DNA from: Bacteroidota bacterium
GTDB taxonomy: Bacteria > Bacteroidota > Bacteroidia > Chitinophagales > Chitinophagaceae
Direction of reading: 5' to 3'
DNA length: 14,800 bases
Assembly (NCBI GenBank): GCA_947461985.1
Contig: CANHNT010000015.1
Span: 1-14,800, forward strand
Made by a program: the position numbers and the translations under genes. Position 1 is the stretch's first letter, and each line of letters opens with the position of its first letter. Below are positions 1-7,967 of this stretch, piece by piece. The notes under the pieces were generated by a model, which was not told where the DNA came from, searched no databases, and was given only the letters and a program-made list of their open reading frames with translations.

Positions 1-978
1 AAATTACCTGCTGCATTAATTGTATTAATCATAGCTATACCAGCAGAATTAATGATGGATTTTCAAAAAACAGAACCAGCATATGCCTTAGTTCATATTG
101 GAAATTTATTGGATAATATTAAAGTTAATATTGACTTTTCAGGTTGGCATACATTGGGTATTTTCATTAAATATGTTGTAATGTTTGCTTTGGTGGGTTC
201 ATTAGAATCATTATTGACAGTGAAGGCGATTGATATGATGGATGTTTATAAACGAAAATCAAATGCAAATAAAGACTTAATAGCGGTAGGAATTGGTAAT
301 GCAATTGCTTCTATTTTTGGTGGATTACCTATGATTTCTGAGGTTGCAAGAAGCTCAGCTAATGTTGCAAATGGAGGCAAAACAAGATGGGCAAATTTTT
401 TTCATGGATTATTTTTATTAGCTTTTGTATTATTGGCTGTTCATTTAATTGAATTAATTCCGAATACGGCTTTGGCTGCTATGTTAATTTCAGTAGGGAT
501 TAAATTAGCGCATCCTAAAGAATTCATTCATATTTTCAAAATAGGTAAAGAACAGTTAGCTATTTTTTTGGTAACTATATTCTTTACTTTATTTGAAGAT
601 TTATTAGTAGGAATTGTGGCAGGCATGTTGTTAAAAATGATTATTCATATCATAAATGGAGCTCCAATTTCTTCTTTCTTTAAATCAACTGCTAGTGTGT
701 CGTTTGATGATGATAAACATTATTTAGTGGAGGTCGATAAGGCCGCTGTATTTACTAATTATATAGGACTGAAAACAAAACTGGAAGCAATACCTCAAGG
801 AATGAATGTGGTCGTTGATTTTAGTAAAACAAAATTAGTTGACCACTCTGTAATGGAAAATATTCATCATTTTGAACATGATTATATTGCTGCTGGTGGC
901 ACTTTTTCTGTCATCGGTTTCCATGAACACTTTTCGCTATCTAATCACAATTTATCTGCTAAAAAATTGAAAAAATAA
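1..978 (+). CDS. SulP family inorganic anion transporter, C-terminal part (5' end outside window)
   Basis: The reading frame is open from base 1, so this is the last 325 codons of a longer gene. An ATG at 52 lies inside a membrane segment and is unlikely to be the start. The visible part has the late transmembrane helices of a SulP/SLC26 transporter, including GSLESLLTVKAIDMM and a glycine-rich stretch followed by EVARSSANV, which match conserved SulP positions. From about base 660 it becomes a soluble C-terminal domain of roughly 100 residues with VVVDFSKTKLVDHSVME, which fits a STAS domain. Family members move sulfate, bicarbonate or other anions across the inner membrane, often with Na+ or H+. 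Only 4 bases separate it from the DUF2490 gene, and dabA/dabB follow, so bicarbonate is an attractive substrate, but that is inferred from context. About 200 N-terminal residues would be missing compared with typical SulP proteins. Confidence 0.88.
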   Translation, partial: KLPAALIVLIIAIPAELMMDFQKTEPAYALVHIGNLLDNIKVNIDFSGWHTLGIFIKYVVMFALVGSLESLLTVKAIDMMDVYKRKSNANKDLIAVGIGNAIASIFGGLPMISEVARSSANVANGGKTRWANFFHGLFLLAFVLLAVHLIELIPNTALAAMLISVGIKLAHPKEFIHIFKIGKEQLAIFLVTIFFTLFEDLLVGIVAGMLLKMIIHIINGAPISSFFKSTASVSFDDDKHYLVEVDKAAVFTNYIGLKTKLEAIPQGMNVVVDFSKTKLVDHSVMENIHHFEHDYIAAGGTFSVIGFHEHFSLSNHNLSAKKLKK

Positions 979-982
979 GAAT

Positions 983-1756
983 ATGAAAAAGAGAATCTTC
1001 ATTTTAGTAATTTTTTTATTTAGTTTAAAGTTACAAGCGCAAACTAGTCATTTACATGTGCAAACTCAAAATACAAATGCTTGGTTTATGTATTTTGGCG
1101 ATCATAAATTTAGCAATAAGTTTGGTGTGCATTTAGAAGCTCAACTTCGTAGAAATGATATAGTAAGCAATCCTCAACAGTTATTATTGAGAACTGGCTT
1201 AAACTATCATATCAATAATCTGATAATGGCTACAGTAGGTTATTGCTTTGTGGAAACGTATCCTTATGGTGCATTTCCTGTAAAAACAAACTTTCCAGAA
1301 AATAGATTATGGGAACAAATACAAATCAAGAATCAATATGGACGATTTGAGTGGGTTTGTCGTTTTAGGTTAGAACAACGTTTTTCTAAAATACCAGTTT
1401 TGAATACATCAAGTACAGTTTATGAACCAGGAGATGCCGTTTATACAAATCGTTTTCGTTCGTTAAACCGAGTTTCAATTCCTTTTAAAGGAAAGACAAT
1501 TAACGACAAATCGTTTTATATTTCTGCATATGATGAGTTTTTTATAAGCTTTGGTAAAAAGGTTGCTGCAAATTTATTTGATCAAAACAGGGCTTATGTT
1601 GCATTAGGATATAAGATTCCTAAAATTGGCAGATTAGAAGTTGGTTATATGTATCAAGCTATTTTAAAAGGCGATGGTGTAAAAATTGAGAATAATAATA
1701 CACTTCAATTGGGATTAAGTTCGACTATAAATTTTTATAAACCTAAGAAAAAATAA
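983..1756 (+). CDS. DUF2490 family envelope protein
   Basis: A 257-residue protein with an N-terminal signal peptide: MKKR, a hydrophobic core, then LQA before Q20 as a probable cleavage point. The mature part begins with NAWFMYFGDHKFSNKFGVH and continues with alternating aromatic and polar strands (LLLRTGLNYHINN, LWEQIQIKN, CRFRLEQRF, AYVALGYKIPKIGRLEVGYMYQ). This matches my memory of DUF2490, a Bacteroidota family of predicted outer-membrane beta-strand proteins with no established function. It ends in basic residues (YKPKKK) rather than the terminal aromatic residue of classic porins. It sits 4 bases after the SulP gene and 2 bases before dabA, so it is almost certainly co-transcribed and probably translationally coupled with them. 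A role in outer-membrane passage or in tethering for the inorganic-carbon module is speculation. Family assignment is fairly secure; function is unknown. Confidence 0.8.
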   Translation: MKKRIFILVIFLFSLKLQAQTSHLHVQTQNTNAWFMYFGDHKFSNKFGVHLEAQLRRNDIVSNPQQLLLRTGLNYHINNLIMATVGYCFVETYPYGAFPVKTNFPENRLWEQIQIKNQYGRFEWVCRFRLEQRFSKIPVLNTSSTVYEPGDAVYTNRFRSLNRVSIPFKGKTINDKSFYISAYDEFFISFGKKVAANLFDQNRAYVALGYKIPKIGRLEVGYMYQAILKGDGVKIENNNTLQLGLSSTINFYKPKKK

Positions 1757-1758
1757 AT

Positions 1759-4320
1759 ATGGAAAACAAACATCATGATGGTTTTAATTTAGACCATACA
1801 TTGCATGAAATAAAACATTATCTGCCAAGTCAGATGACGTTAAAAGATTTCATACATCATAATACACTACATGCTTTTCAACATCAAAAATTTTATGACG
1901 GCATCTTTAGAGCATCTAAAATTTTTGGTTATAAAGTAACACTTCAATTGCAAGATTATAGAGAACTTTTTAAACTGAAAAGAATAAAAGAAGGAGTAAT
2001 TGATAGAATTATTGAAGAACGAAAAGGAAGTGCAAATTTAGTAGAATGGACTAAAAATGTTTTATTAAAAGAATATGATGAAAACATAAAACCAAGAGTT
2101 GGTCTATTTCGTAGCGATTGGAAAAGAGTTTACAAAATAGATTTAGATACTTTTGTTCATCCTCTACTCTATCGTATTTTAGGTGCTTACCTTGATCAGG
2201 GAATATCTGTATGGAATTTTCCAACAGGAAAAGATGGTTTTCTTGATACAATGAGAGCAATGGAAAAGGAAAGCAGTGTAAGTTTTTTTAGAACAAAAAC
2301 AGCGCAACAACTTTTACAAGATACTTCTTTGACTGTAGAAAAATTATTGACAAAAATTGTTGGCAATGATTCTTATTTTGAACAGTATTTATTTGATATG
2401 TGTTTCAGTCATCGAGGTTGGAGTGGCATGGTTGCTGTATTAGATGACAATCCGAATGGATTATTAATAAAAAAACCAATTTCATTAAAAGATGTCATCA
2501 TTTTTGAACTGTTAATGGAACTAGATATGCTTAATTTAGAATTAGGCAATACATGGCAATCATTAGCGCTTACAGCAATAGATAAACCAGTTGATATACT
2601 TGCAGAAACTGATATTACAGAATTAGATGAAGTATTTAAAATTTGGCAAGATGCATTTGAGTGGAGTTATTATGATGATGTTATCAGTGGAATTTCTAAA
2701 AATATTAGTAGAATCAATCCAAACGCAAAACCAACAAAACCAATATTTAAAGCAATATTTTGTATTGATGAACGTGAATGTTCTATAAGAAGACATATAG
2801 AATATGTTCAACCAAATTGTGAAACATTAGGAGCACCAGGTTTTTTTGGTGTTGAATTTTACTTTAAACAATTTGGCGCAAAATTCATTGACAAACTTTG
2901 TCCTGCACCTGTTACACCAAAATATTTAATTAAAGAATATGATGTTATACCTCATCGACATGCAGATATTATTTTCTCTCCCTCTACTCATACTTTAGCA
3001 AAAGGATTTGTGTCAACATTAGGATTGGGATTTCTTTCTTTAGGAAAATTATTTCAAACAACATTTTCTCCTAAAATGAGTGCTTCTATATCTGATGCAT
3101 TTTCTCACATGGATAAACATGGAAAATTGACTGTAGAAAATAAAAGCATTGATGATAGAGAAGATGGATTACAAGTTGGATTTACGATTGAAGAAATGAC
3201 AACCAGAGTGGAAACATTTTTACGTGGTATTGGCTTAATTAAAAATTATTCCGATATAGTTTATGTAGTTTCTCATGGTAGTAGTAGTGCCAACAACCCT
3301 CATCATGGAGCACATGATTGTGGAGCTTGTAGTGGACGCCCTGGTTGTGTAAATGCTAGAGTTTTTGCAATTATGGCTAACCATCCAAAAGTTCGTGCTG
3401 CATTAAAAGCAAACGGTATTGATATTCCTTCATCAACTATTTTTATTGCAGCAATGCATGATACAGCTAGTGATTTAATAGGATTCTATGATGATGAAAA
3501 ATTAAGTGAATCTCATCAAAAATTGCATAATGATTCAAAACAAAATTTTGAAGATGCATTGGATTTAAATGCCAAAGAACGTTCTCGTCGTTTTGCTTCT
3601 ATTGATACGAATCAAGATATCAAAAAAATAAGAAAAGCAATTGAAGATCGCTCTGTTTCACTATTTGAGCCACGTCCTGAATTAGGTCATGGAACTAATA
3701 CGTTAGCAATTATTGGTCGTCGTGATGTAACTAGAGGTTTATATTTAGACAGACGTGGGTTTTTAAATTCGTATGATTACACTACAGATTTAGAAGGAGA
3801 ATACTTAGCAAAAGTAATGGCTCCAATTGGTGTTGTTTGTGGTGGAATTAATTTAGAATATTATTTCTCAAGAGTTGATAATTTAAAACTTGGATGTGGA
3901 ACAAAACTACCTCATAATGTGGTAGGTTTAGTAGGAGTTACTAACAGCAGTGATGGTGATTTAAGAGCAGGTTTGCCTTGGCAAATGATTGAACCACATG
4001 ACCCAGTTCGTTTGTTAGTTATAGTTGAACATTTCCCTGAAGTTGTACTTAAAGTCATTAAATCAAATGATGCAATGTATGAATGGTACAAAAATGAATG
4101 GGTTCATATTGTTGCCTTGCATCCAGAGACAAAAGATTTCTTTTATTTACGCCATGAACATTTTATTCATTATCATGCTGAAGCGATGGATTTCAAAGCT
4201 GTAGAAAATGTACACCACATTTTTGAAGAAGCTCCTGAAATGATGACCAATCACATTACGCATGCCACTTTCGAGAATTTACCTATTTATCAAATTGAAA
4301 ATAATATAGAATGCAAATAA
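1759..4320 (+). CDS. dabA: DabA (DUF2309), zinc-dependent subunit of the DAB inorganic carbon accumulation complex
   Basis: An 853-residue soluble protein. DabA is a membrane-associated, beta-carbonic-anhydrase-like protein that works with DabB. The complex is thought to hydrate CO2 to bicarbonate in one direction, driven by an ion gradient. The expected zinc and active-site residues are present: CIDERE gives Cys335, Asp337 and Arg339; VVSHGSSS gives His506; HDCGAC gives Cys521. The 15-residue His-to-Cys spacing equals that of His524 and Cys539 in Halothiobacillus DabA. Other family-like stretches include the N-terminal HHNTLHAF and, later, GRRDVTRGLYLDRRGF and NVVGLVGVTNSSDGDLRAGLPWQM. The start lies 2 bases after the DUF2490 stop, and the 3' end overlaps dabB by 10 bases. 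The gene is full length with no frameshift. Identity is very likely; the Ci-uptake role is inferred from characterised homologues. Confidence 0.93.
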   Translation: MENKHHDGFNLDHTLHEIKHYLPSQMTLKDFIHHNTLHAFQHQKFYDGIFRASKIFGYKVTLQLQDYRELFKLKRIKEGVIDRIIEERKGSANLVEWTKNVLLKEYDENIKPRVGLFRSDWKRVYKIDLDTFVHPLLYRILGAYLDQGISVWNFPTGKDGFLDTMRAMEKESSVSFFRTKTAQQLLQDTSLTVEKLLTKIVGNDSYFEQYLFDMCFSHRGWSGMVAVLDDNPNGLLIKKPISLKDVIIFELLMELDMLNLELGNTWQSLALTAIDKPVDILAETDITELDEVFKIWQDAFEWSYYDDVISGISKNISRINPNAKPTKPIFKAIFCIDERECSIRRHIEYVQPNCETLGAPGFFGVEFYFKQFGAKFIDKLCPAPVTPKYLIKEYDVIPHRHADIIFSPSTHTLAKGFVSTLGLGFLSLGKLFQTTFSPKMSASISDAFSHMDKHGKLTVENKSIDDREDGLQVGFTIEEMTTRVETFLRGIGLIKNYSDIVYVVSHGSSSANNPHHGAHDCGACSGRPGCVNARVFAIMANHPKVRAALKANGIDIPSSTIFIAAMHDTASDLIGFYDDEKLSESHQKLHNDSKQNFEDALDLNAKERSRRFASIDTNQDIKKIRKAIEDRSVSLFEPRPELGHGTNTLAIIGRRDVTRGLYLDRRGFLNSYDYTTDLEGEYLAKVMAPIGVVCGGINLEYYFSRVDNLKLGCGTKLPHNVVGLVGVTNSSDGDLRAGLPWQMIEPHDPVRLLVIVEHFPEVVLKVIKSNDAMYEWYKNEWVHIVALHPETKDFFYLRHEHFIHYHAEAMDFKAVENVHHIFEEAPEMMTNHITHATFENLPIYQIENNIECK

Positions 4321-6179
4321 TATTAATAACTTTTTTCATACTACCGCTTCTTGGATTTTTATTAAGTTTAGTTTTTAAAAATCATCAAGAAAAATTAATT
4401 GCTGGTGTTGCTATTGGAGCTTCAGGAATACATATGTTATTTACAATTGGATTGTTTGCTTATTGGTTATTGCAAGGACACCATCCCTTTGAATATCATT
4501 TATTGACTATATACAAATCAGAAGATTTCAATTTTGGCTTTGATTTATTTTATGACAAATTAACTGCAGTATATTCTATAGTGGCTTCAATATTAATTTT
4601 TATTGTTGCCATTTTTAGTAAAACGTATATGCATCGTGAAAGTGGATTCAAACGTTTCTACAATCATTTTTTATTGTTTTATATTGGTATCAATTTATTA
4701 ATAATTGCAGGCAATTTTGAAACATTTTTCTTAGGTTGGGAAATTGTTGGAATCACTTCTTTCTTATTAATTTCATTTTACAGAGATCGATATTTACCAG
4801 TTCGAAATTCTATGAAAGTATTGTCATTCTATCGTTTGGGTGATGTTGCTTTGGTAGGAGCCATTTGGTTTTGTCATCATTTATTTAATACCAATATTTT
4901 ATTTCATGATTTGGGTGATACTCCTTTATTATATGATGCAACACATCATCATCCAATTCAGGGAATATTAATTTCCTTGTTGTTTATTCAAGCAGCAGCA
5001 GTAAAATCAGCTCAACTTCCATTTTCAAGTTGGTTACCAAGAGCAATGGAAGGACCAACTGTTTCTAGTGCCATTTTTTATGGCTCTCTATCAGTTCATG
5101 TGGGCGTATTTTTATTAATGCGTACTTACCCAATATGGGCAAATATTGCAATTGCTAAAATCGTCATTATTGCTATTGGAGCTTTAACAGCAATCATAGG
5201 TTCTTTTATTGGAAGTGTGCAACCAACAGCAAAAACTCAAATTGCATATTCATCCATCACACAAATTGGTTTAATTTTTATTGAAGTTGCCTTGGGTTGG
5301 CATTTATTGGCATTAACTCATTTTGCAGCAAATGCTTTTTTAAGAACTTATCAATTATTGGTTTCTCCATCTATTATGAGTTATTTAATTCATGAACAAT
5401 TTTTCAAATATGATGCGAATAAAAAACAACTATTTAGTTTTTTACCTAAAAAAATGTACAATACATTGTATATGTTATCAATTAAAGAATTCAATTTAGA
5501 TTTCTCTTGGCATCAATACATTTGGTTGCCATTTAAAAAATTAGGCAGATCTATTCATTTTTTAAGAAGTAAAGTGGCAGAAATCACTTTCATTATTTTA
5601 ATGCTTTTAGGATTAATTTTTTATGTGATACATCCAATTGAAGGTTTTCATAAATATGCTTTTGTCTCCTGGATTTATGCAAGTATTGCATTTATGCTAA
5701 TATTAATTGCTTGGACAGAAAGAGTTTCAGCAATTCGAGCTTGGATTTATATTGCCACTAGTCAAGTGTTTTTTATGTTATCTATTGTGCAACAACATAC
5801 CTTTGAAAATTCACAAATTTTACTTTATTTAAGTGGTACATTGGGTGCGTTTATAGGTGGTCTGTGGTGTTTGCAAAAAGTAAAAACACAAGAAAATAAT
5901 GTTAGTTTAAACGAATTTCATGGGCATATTTATGAACATCCAAAATATGGTTTATTCTTTTTAATATGTGCATTAACCATGATTGGATTTCCTATTTCTC
6001 CAACATTTATTGGTTTAGATATTATGTTTTCAGATATTGAGTTACACCATCGATTTTTATTAATAATAAGCTCACTTACGTTTGTCGTTTTAGAATTGGC
6101 TGTATTAAGAATTTATGCAAGAATATTTTTAGGACAACATACCAAAACATATCATGAAGTAGCGTTTAGAAGTTCATAA
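4311..6179 (+). CDS. dabB: DabB, NuoL/MrpA-like membrane subunit of the DAB complex
   Basis: A 622-residue, very hydrophobic protein of the proton-antiporter membrane subunit family (Proton_antipo_M), with about 14 predicted transmembrane helices. Residues expected for ion translocation are visible: Glu144 in FLGWEIVGITSF, Lys232 in VKSAQLPFSSWLPRAMEGPT, and Lys308 in TAKTQIAYSSITQIG. The histidine-containing SVHVGVFLLMRTYP stretch also matches the NuoL core. The start codon ATG overlaps the last 10 bases of dabA, which indicates translational coupling and a fixed complex. No other nuo or mrp gene is nearby, so the NuoL-like sequence is best read as DabB, the partner thought to supply cation-gradient energy to DabA. 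The last 190 or so residues hold further hydrophobic segments. The operon ends at the terminator 17 bases downstream. Confidence 0.9.
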   Translation: MQIILITFFILPLLGFLLSLVFKNHQEKLIAGVAIGASGIHMLFTIGLFAYWLLQGHHPFEYHLLTIYKSEDFNFGFDLFYDKLTAVYSIVASILIFIVAIFSKTYMHRESGFKRFYNHFLLFYIGINLLIIAGNFETFFLGWEIVGITSFLLISFYRDRYLPVRNSMKVLSFYRLGDVALVGAIWFCHHLFNTNILFHDLGDTPLLYDATHHHPIQGILISLLFIQAAAVKSAQLPFSSWLPRAMEGPTVSSAIFYGSLSVHVGVFLLMRTYPIWANIAIAKIVIIAIGALTAIIGSFIGSVQPTAKTQIAYSSITQIGLIFIEVALGWHLLALTHFAANAFLRTYQLLVSPSIMSYLIHEQFFKYDANKKQLFSFLPKKMYNTLYMLSIKEFNLDFSWHQYIWLPFKKLGRSIHFLRSKVAEITFIILMLLGLIFYVIHPIEGFHKYAFVSWIYASIAFMLILIAWTERVSAIRAWIYIATSQVFFMLSIVQQHTFENSQILLYLSGTLGAFIGGLWCLQKVKTQENNVSLNEFHGHIYEHPKYGLFFLICALTMIGFPISPTFIGLDIMFSDIELHHRFLLIISSLTFVVLELAVLRIYARIFLGQHTKTYHEVAFRSS

Positions 6180-6195
6180 ATTTGTTTCATCATGT

Positions 6196-6241
6196 CCTCA
6201 CTCAAATTTATACTTCGGTATTTAAGAGAGTGAGGTTTTTT
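6196..6241 (+). terminator. Intrinsic terminator of the SulP-DUF2490-dabAB operon
   Basis: CCTCACTC (6196-6203) pairs exactly with GAGTGAGG (6228-6235), followed directly by a run of six T. The hairpin interior contains ATAC-TTCG-GTAT (6210-6221), an inner stem capped by the very stable C(UUCG)G tetraloop. It lies 17 bases after dabB and isolates that operon from the YetF gene. The interior between the two stems is unpaired. Confidence 0.85.
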
Positions 6242-6266
6242 ATTTCACTTGATTTATCTTTAGCAA

Positions 6267-6791
6267 ATGAATTTCACTCCATATATAGATATCGCATTTC
6301 GTTCAGTTGCTGTTTATGTTTTTATATTAATAGCCATTAGGCTTTTTGGAAAAAAAGAATTAGCCCAACTTTCGGTGGTTGATTTGGTTTTTATATTATT
6401 AATTAGCAACAGTGTACAAAATGCCATGGTTGGTCCCAGCACTTCATTAGCTGGAGGACTGGTTGCTGCGCTGGTTTTGTTCTCTGTTAATTTTATTTTC
6501 AAAAAAATAATATATAAACATAAAAATATCAGTGAGTTTATACAAGGAAAATCGGTGGTGTTAATTTATGAGGGTATTGTACAACATCATAATTTAAAAG
6601 AAGTAGAAATAACAACTGATGAGCTCAATGCTGCAATTAGAGAACATGGTATTTTGGATATTGTACATGTAAAATTAGCAATGTTAGAAGTTGATGGAAA
6701 CATTAGTATCATATCAAAAGATTACCAAACAAAAATCCTTCATCAAACAAAAAACAAACACAAAATAAAAGGGCGAATTTTGAAATTGTAA
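6267..6791 (+). CDS. YetF/DUF421 family membrane protein
   Basis: A 174-residue protein with three N-terminal hydrophobic segments (about 11-29, 38-52 and 59-79) and a small soluble C-terminal domain (about 85-155). The signature RLFGKKELAQLSVVDLVF at 25-42, followed by ISNSVQNAMVGP, is typical of the DUF421/YetF family, as is the cytoplasmic portion with IQGKSVVLIYEGIV and the ITTDELNAAIREHGI helix region. The biochemical role is unknown; Bacillus relatives such as YetF and YdfS are spore or membrane proteins. The C-terminus is lysine-rich. The gene stands between a terminator and mscS, 87 bases before it, and could be co-transcribed with the channel. The A-rich bases just before the ATG support this start, which also matches the usual family N-terminus. 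Confidence 0.85.
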   Translation: MNFTPYIDIAFRSVAVYVFILIAIRLFGKKELAQLSVVDLVFILLISNSVQNAMVGPSTSLAGGLVAALVLFSVNFIFKKIIYKHKNISEFIQGKSVVLIYEGIVQHHNLKEVEITTDELNAAIREHGILDIVHVKLAMLEVDGNISIISKDYQTKILHQTKNKHKIKGRILKL

Positions 6792-6845
6792 CATAAATAT
6801 CTTTCAAAAAAAGAATAATTAACAATCAATTTATAAGATAATTCC

Positions 6846-6853
6846 TATAATTG
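6846..6853 (+). promoter_or_regulatory. Possible -7 element upstream of mscS
   Basis: TATAATTG matches the Bacteroidota -7 consensus TAnnTTTG at seven of eight positions and lies 25 bases before the mscS start. No TTG is seen at the expected -33 spacing, so support is weak. Co-transcription from the YetF gene is an alternative. Confidence 0.25.
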
Positions 6854-6878
6854 CATTTCACATTAAATCAAACTAAAA

Positions 6879-7733
6879 ATGAAACTATTACAAATTACAC
6901 AAAATGCAACGCAGATTGCAAAAACAACTACAAGCTATATTGAAAAAATAACGGATATGGCCATAAGTTATGCACCTAAGGTTATTGGAGCAATTATTAT
7001 TTATGTAGTCGGAAATTGGATGATTGGGAAAATTATCCAAATTATTAAAAAAATATTTGCGCAAAAAAATTACGATCCTTCTTTAGAAACGTTTTTAATT
7101 TCTTTAGTAAAAGTCATGTTGACTATTTTATTATTGATCTCAACAGCAGGGGTTTTAGGGGTTGATACAACCGCATTTGGTGCTTTATTAGTAGGTGCTG
7201 GTGTGGCTATCGGATCTGCATTAAATGGCACTTTAGGAAACTTTGCTGGTGGGGTGATGATGCTTATTTTTAAACCTTTTAAAGTGGGCGATATGATTGA
7301 AGCACAAGGAACAACAGGGGTGGTTACAGAACAAGGTGTTTTTAGTACAACAGTGCTTACAGCTGAAAATAAAACAGTATTTGTACCCAATGGACCTTTG
7401 TCTACAGGAATTATTACCAACTATACCACCCATGGGAGTTTACGGGTTGATTTCATTATGGCAATTTCTCCTACTCAAAATATTGAAATTGTTAAAAAAG
7501 TCACCATTGAAGCATTATTAACCCATCCTAGTGTTTTAAAAGATCCCAAACCTACTGTGAGTGTATCTAAAGTGGGTGATGGTATGGTTACCTTAACTAT
7601 TCAGCCTTATTGCGTTCAAGCAGATTATTGGGCAGTATATTTTGGTTGTACCGAATTAGTTAAAATAGCTTGGGATAAAGCAGGAGTTGAAGGCCCTACT
7701 CCGCATCGAGTAATTATTAACAAACAAGGTTAA
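6879..7733 (+). CDS. mscS: Small-conductance mechanosensitive channel, MscS family
   Basis: A 284-residue protein, almost the length of E. coli MscS (286). It has transmembrane helices at about 33-52 and 74-94, then the pore-lining glycine/alanine-rich TM3 at about 97-130 (GALLVGAGVAIGSALNGTLG, then NFAGGVMMLIF). The beta domain follows with KPFKVGDMIE, GVVTEQGVFSTTV, VFVPNGPLSTGIITNYT, and then the alpha-beta C-terminal vestibule domain. These match E. coli MscS segment by segment. The protein opens under membrane tension to release solutes during hypo-osmotic shock and acts in the inner membrane as a heptamer. It is full length with no sign of disruption. A strong hairpin terminator follows 13 bases after the stop. 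Confidence 0.94.
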   Translation: MKLLQITQNATQIAKTTTSYIEKITDMAISYAPKVIGAIIIYVVGNWMIGKIIQIIKKIFAQKNYDPSLETFLISLVKVMLTILLLISTAGVLGVDTTAFGALLVGAGVAIGSALNGTLGNFAGGVMMLIFKPFKVGDMIEAQGTTGVVTEQGVFSTTVLTAENKTVFVPNGPLSTGIITNYTTHGSLRVDFIMAISPTQNIEIVKKVTIEALLTHPSVLKDPKPTVSVSKVGDGMVTLTIQPYCVQADYWAVYFGCTELVKIAWDKAGVEGPTPHRVIINKQG

Positions 7734-7746
7734 TTTATTTACCTTT

Positions 7747-7794
7747 TATAATTAAAAAAACGACTTTCATTTGAAGGTCGTTTTTTTAATTATA
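7747..7794 (+). terminator. Bidirectional terminator after mscS
   Basis: A 22-bp stem (7747-7768 with 7773-7794) closes on the loop ATTT. All positions pair, one of them as G-T. The core ACGACTTTC/GAAGGTCGT is flanked by seven A on the left and seven T on the right, so it should terminate transcription in both directions. It would serve mscS from one side and the TauE/SafE gene from the other. Confidence 0.88.
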
Positions 7795-7828
7795 ATTGTC
7801 TGTCTAGTCCTGAAATAGCTACACAATA

Positions 7829-7931
7829 AAATTAATCAAGCTTAAATGTCCTTGTATTTCTTATATGATTAATATTATAAATCATGAAATTAATCAAACG
7901 TAAATATCCTTATTTTTCTTGTATGATTGAT
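7829..7931. repeat. Two imperfect 45-bp direct repeats, each with inverted ends
   Basis: Unit A is 7829-7873 and unit B is 7887-7931. They match at 38 of 45 positions and are separated by 13 bases. Each begins AAATTAATCA and ends TGATTAAT (A) or TGATTGAT (B), so the ends of a unit can pair with each other. A shorter inner pairing surrounds a shared TCCT. They lie between mscS and a convergent gene, in DNA where I see no coding frame. What they are is unknown: a small interspersed palindromic repeat, a structured RNA or a protein-binding array are all possible. Confidence 0.6.
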
Positions 7932-7967
7932 GCCTTTTTTATCGGGTAATTTTTATTAAACTATTTT

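Noticed and set aside
4311..6179. NuoL subunit of complex I or MrpA antiporter subunit
   Set aside because: No other nuo or mrp gene is present, and the gene overlaps dabA, which identifies it as DabB.
6255..6262. TATCTTTA as a promoter for the YetF gene
   Set aside because: It lies only 4 bases before the ATG, misses the final G of TAnnTTTG and has no TTG at -33; it would require a leaderless mRNA.
7070..7420. Minus-strand open frame of 116 codons inside mscS
   Set aside because: It is antisense to a full-length, well-conserved channel gene and shows no recognisable domain.
7829..7931. CRISPR-like array
   Set aside because: Only two units of 45 bases with seven differences and a 13-base spacer; no cas genes in the window.
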